From Xanthomonas sp. XNM01 (GTDB lineage Bacteria; Pseudomonadota; Gammaproteobacteria; Xanthomonadales; Xanthomonadaceae), in contig NZ_JACVAP010000002.1 of the NCBI RefSeq assembly GCF_014851915.1, positions 558,001-622,000 on the forward strand: a DNA stretch of 64,000 nucleotides, in the 5' to 3' direction. Below the pieces are notes generated by a model. It was given only the letters and a program-made list of their open reading frames with translations. It was not told where the DNA came from and ran no database searches. This document shows, one piece after another, positions 62,398-64,000 of the stretch (positions are counted from its first letter, which is position 1; the number at the start of each line of letters is the position of its first letter). The translations under genes were made by a program, and so were the position numbers.

Positions 62398-62439
62398 ATT
62401 CTGTCCCCGCCGCGCGCGGGGTGCCTTGATCCGAGTCAA
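62398..62439 (-). promoter_or_regulatory. FNR/Anr-type promoter of azurin
   Basis: On the minus strand TTGAC-TCGG-ATCAA (62439-62426) matches the FNR/Anr consensus TTGAT-N4-ATCAA at nine of ten positions. A -10 CAGAAT lies at 62403-62398; it implies a start near 62391, which puts the centre of the FNR box at -41.5, the class II activator position. The 5' UTR would be about 31 nt with SD AGGAGA. Indicates induction at low oxygen. Confidence 0.75.
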
Positions 62440-62474
62440 GGACAGCCGGTGGCGGGCGCGGATGCGACAACCGT

Positions 62475-63161
62475 TCAGCCCTGCGAGATACGGATCGCCG
62501 CCGCCGCCGCGATCGGCGCCAGCACCGCCGAGGCGACCAGGCCGGCCGCCATCAGCAGCAGCGCGCCGCTGGCATCCAGGCCCTGCGCGCTGGCCGCGAC
62601 CGACCCGGCGCCGAACACCAGCACCGGCACGTACAGCGGCAACGCCAGCAGCGCCACGAGGATGCCGGAGCGCTTCAGGCCGACGGTCAGCGCGGCCACG
62701 ACCGCCCCGAGCAGGCCCAGCACCGGCGTGCCCAGCAGCAGGGTCAGCATCAGCATGCCCAGCTGCGCGTGCGGCAGGTACAGCAGCTCGCCCAGCACCG
62801 GCACGGCCAGCAGCAGCGGCAGGCTGGTGGTCAGCCAGTGGCTGGCCACGCGCACTGCCACCAGCCAGGCCAGCGGCACCGGCGCCAGCAGCCACTGCTC
62901 CAGCGAGCCGTCCTCGGCATCGCCGCGGAACAGACTGTCCAGCGACAGCAGGCCGGCCAGCAGCACCGCCACCCAGATCGCGTACGGGGCCACGTGCTTT
63001 TCCAGCACCTGGCGCTCGCCGCCCATGGCCAGCGCGAACATCACCACGACCATCAGCGCGAACAGCGCCGGCTGCAGCGCATCGCCGCGGCGCCGCCAGA
63101 CCAGACGCAGATCGCGCTGCAGCAGGGCCCGGGCCGCGCCGAGCAGGGACGGCGCGCTCAT
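62475..63161 (-). CDS. ccmB: Heme exporter protein CcmB
   Basis: 228 residues, six membrane helices: [53 protein letters not shown], then a run of hydrophobic segments. Membrane partner of the CcmA ATPase. Start ATG at 63161 overlaps the ccmA stop at 63158-63160. Confidence 0.94.
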   Translation of the reverse strand: MSAPSLLGAARALLQRDLRLVWRRRGDALQPALFALMVVVMFALAMGGERQVLEKHVAPYAIWVAVLLAGLLSLDSLFRGDAEDGSLEQWLLAPVPLAWLVAVRVASHWLTTSLPLLLAVPVLGELLYLPHAQLGMLMLTLLLGTPVLGLLGAVVAALTVGLKRSGILVALLALPLYVPVLVFGAGSVAASAQGLDASGALLLMAAGLVASAVLAPIAAAAAIRISQG

Positions 63162-63799
63162 GCCGCCGCTCCCAGTTCCAGCATCCGCGTGCGCACCGGC
63201 GGCGCGGCGTAGGCGCCATGCGTGGTCAGCAGGGTCGCGCCGCCCTCGCGCAGATGCGCGGTGACCATCCGGTTGACCAGGTTGATGCCTTCCAGGTCCA
63301 GGTTGGCGTACGGCTCGTCCAGCAGCCACAGCGGTGCCGGCGACAGCCACATCCGTGCCAGCGAGAGCCGTTTCTTCTGCCCGGCCGACAGCTGCCGGGC
63401 CAGCGCGTCCTCGTAGCCTGACAGGCCGACGATGGCCAGCGCGTCTTCCTGGCGCTGGTTCGCCCGCTGGCCATGCAGGCCGCACAGGAAGTCCAGGTTC
63501 TCCAGCACCGACAGGTCGCCCTTCTGCGCATGCAGATGGCCCAGGTAGGCGATGGCCTGCGCGCGCAGCGCCGGCGCGGCCGGGCGGCCCTCGATCGCGA
63601 TGATGCCGCTGTCGGCCTGCAGCAGGCCGGCCAGCACGCGCAGCAGCGTGGTCTTGCCCGAGCCGTTGCCGCCCTGGACCAGCAGCGCTTCGCCCGCGTC
63701 GACCGCGAAGTCGAGCGGGCCGAACACCGGCGTCTCGTTGCGCGAGAACGCCAGACCATGTGCGGCCAGCAGCGGGGCAGGGGTAGGCGTGGCGGTCAT
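63158..63799 (-). CDS. ccmA: Heme exporter ATP-binding protein CcmA
   Basis: 213 residues, ABC ATPase. Walker [12 protein letters not shown], signature [14 protein letters not shown], Walker [13 protein letters not shown], and switch His in TTHG. The CcmAB complex drives release of holo-CcmE. First gene of the minus-strand ccm locus. Start at MTATPTPAP with 52 upstream codons of open frame not used. The 201 bp to the window end hold no recognisable gene. Confidence 0.95.
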   Translation of the reverse strand: MTATPTPAPLLAAHGLAFSRNETPVFGPLDFAVDAGEALLVQGGNGSGKTTLLRVLAGLLQADSGIIAIEGRPAAPALRAQAIAYLGHLHAQKGDLSVLENLDFLCGLHGQRANQRQEDALAIVGLSGYEDALARQLSAGQKKRLSLARMWLSPAPLWLLDEPYANLDLEGINLVNRMVTAHLREGGATLLTTHGAYAAPPVRTRMLELGAAA

Positions 63800-64000
63800 T
63801 CGGGGCGCGGCACGGGACACCGCTGTCTGCATCCGGGAACGGCGCGCATTGTAGCCGGCCGCATGTCCGCGGCCTTGATCGCGATCATGGGGCCGCCCAG
63901 TGGGTGCTGCGTGGGATGATGTCGGCCCTCGCATGGCACCGGTCGTGCGCAGCACGGGAGCGGGACGGCGGATGCGGTGGCGTTGGCAGGAGGCGTGCGG

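Overview
The window is high-GC (roughly 70%) chromosomal DNA of a member of the Xanthomonadaceae/Lysobacteraceae. The best evidence is the arginine cluster: an N-acetylornithine carbamoyltransferase with the Xanthomonas-type residues Glu92 and Lys302, and an ArgB fused to a C-terminal acetyltransferase domain (NAGS-kinase). Class III PHA genes and the overall gene content suggest a Luteimonas/Lysobacter-like bacterium, but the genus cannot be fixed from the sequence. There are no insertion sequences, prophage genes or CRISPR arrays.

Layout. 1-2.6 kb: sufE (partial), cysS and a small secreted protein. 2.6-14.2 kb: a plus-strand arginine/proline cluster (argF', argG, argE', argB, argC, argH, proB, proA) with four small passenger genes (SnoaL-like, two GNATs, YciI-like), preceded by a leader peptide and attenuator-like structure. 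14.4-26.5 kb: mostly minus-strand housekeeping and accessory genes (MFS and DMT transporters, tRNA-Pro, murB-pyrD, a methyltransferase, an AmaB-like aldehyde dehydrogenase, a chemoreceptor, a broken VOC gene, a peptidase-like hydrolase), with tRNA-Arg on plus. 27-31 kb: a helicase/exonuclease pair resembling MrfA/MrfB. 31.2-36.5 kb: thr leader, thrA, thrB, thrC. 36.9-43.5 kb: two L,D-transpeptidases, an unknown secreted protein, a CHAP-like protein, an amber-interrupted GNAT, a NUDIX hydrolase and a methyltransferase. 43.6-43.9 kb: a 126-bp tandem duplication carrying six DnaA-box-like sites. 44.4-50.9 kb: poly-3-hydroxybutyrate metabolism (bdhA, oligomer hydrolase, phaE, phaC) flanking pssA. 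51-56.3 kb: small conserved proteins, an exported aldo/keto reductase, tRNA-Leu, a cysteine-dioxygenase-like protein and metX. 56.4-63.8 kb: a complete cytochrome c maturation set (ccmA-B, then C-D-E-F-G-H-I, all minus) interrupted by an azurin gene with its own FNR-type promoter.

How the parts work together. The arginine genes define the acetylated (N-acetylcitrulline) route typical of xanthomonads; the thr operon supplies threonine from aspartate. Both are preceded by short leader ORFs rich in, or ending near, codons for the relevant amino acids, followed by mutually exclusive hairpins, which suggests translation-coupled attenuation. Azurin and the Ccm machinery are both parts of periplasmic electron transfer. 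The most unusual signals are the putative arginine attenuator, the duplicated DnaA-box block, the FNR box at -41.5 of azurin inside the ccm locus, and several strong palindromes around the mrfA/mrfB pair. Two genes (VOC, GNAT) look recently broken or contain sequencing errors.
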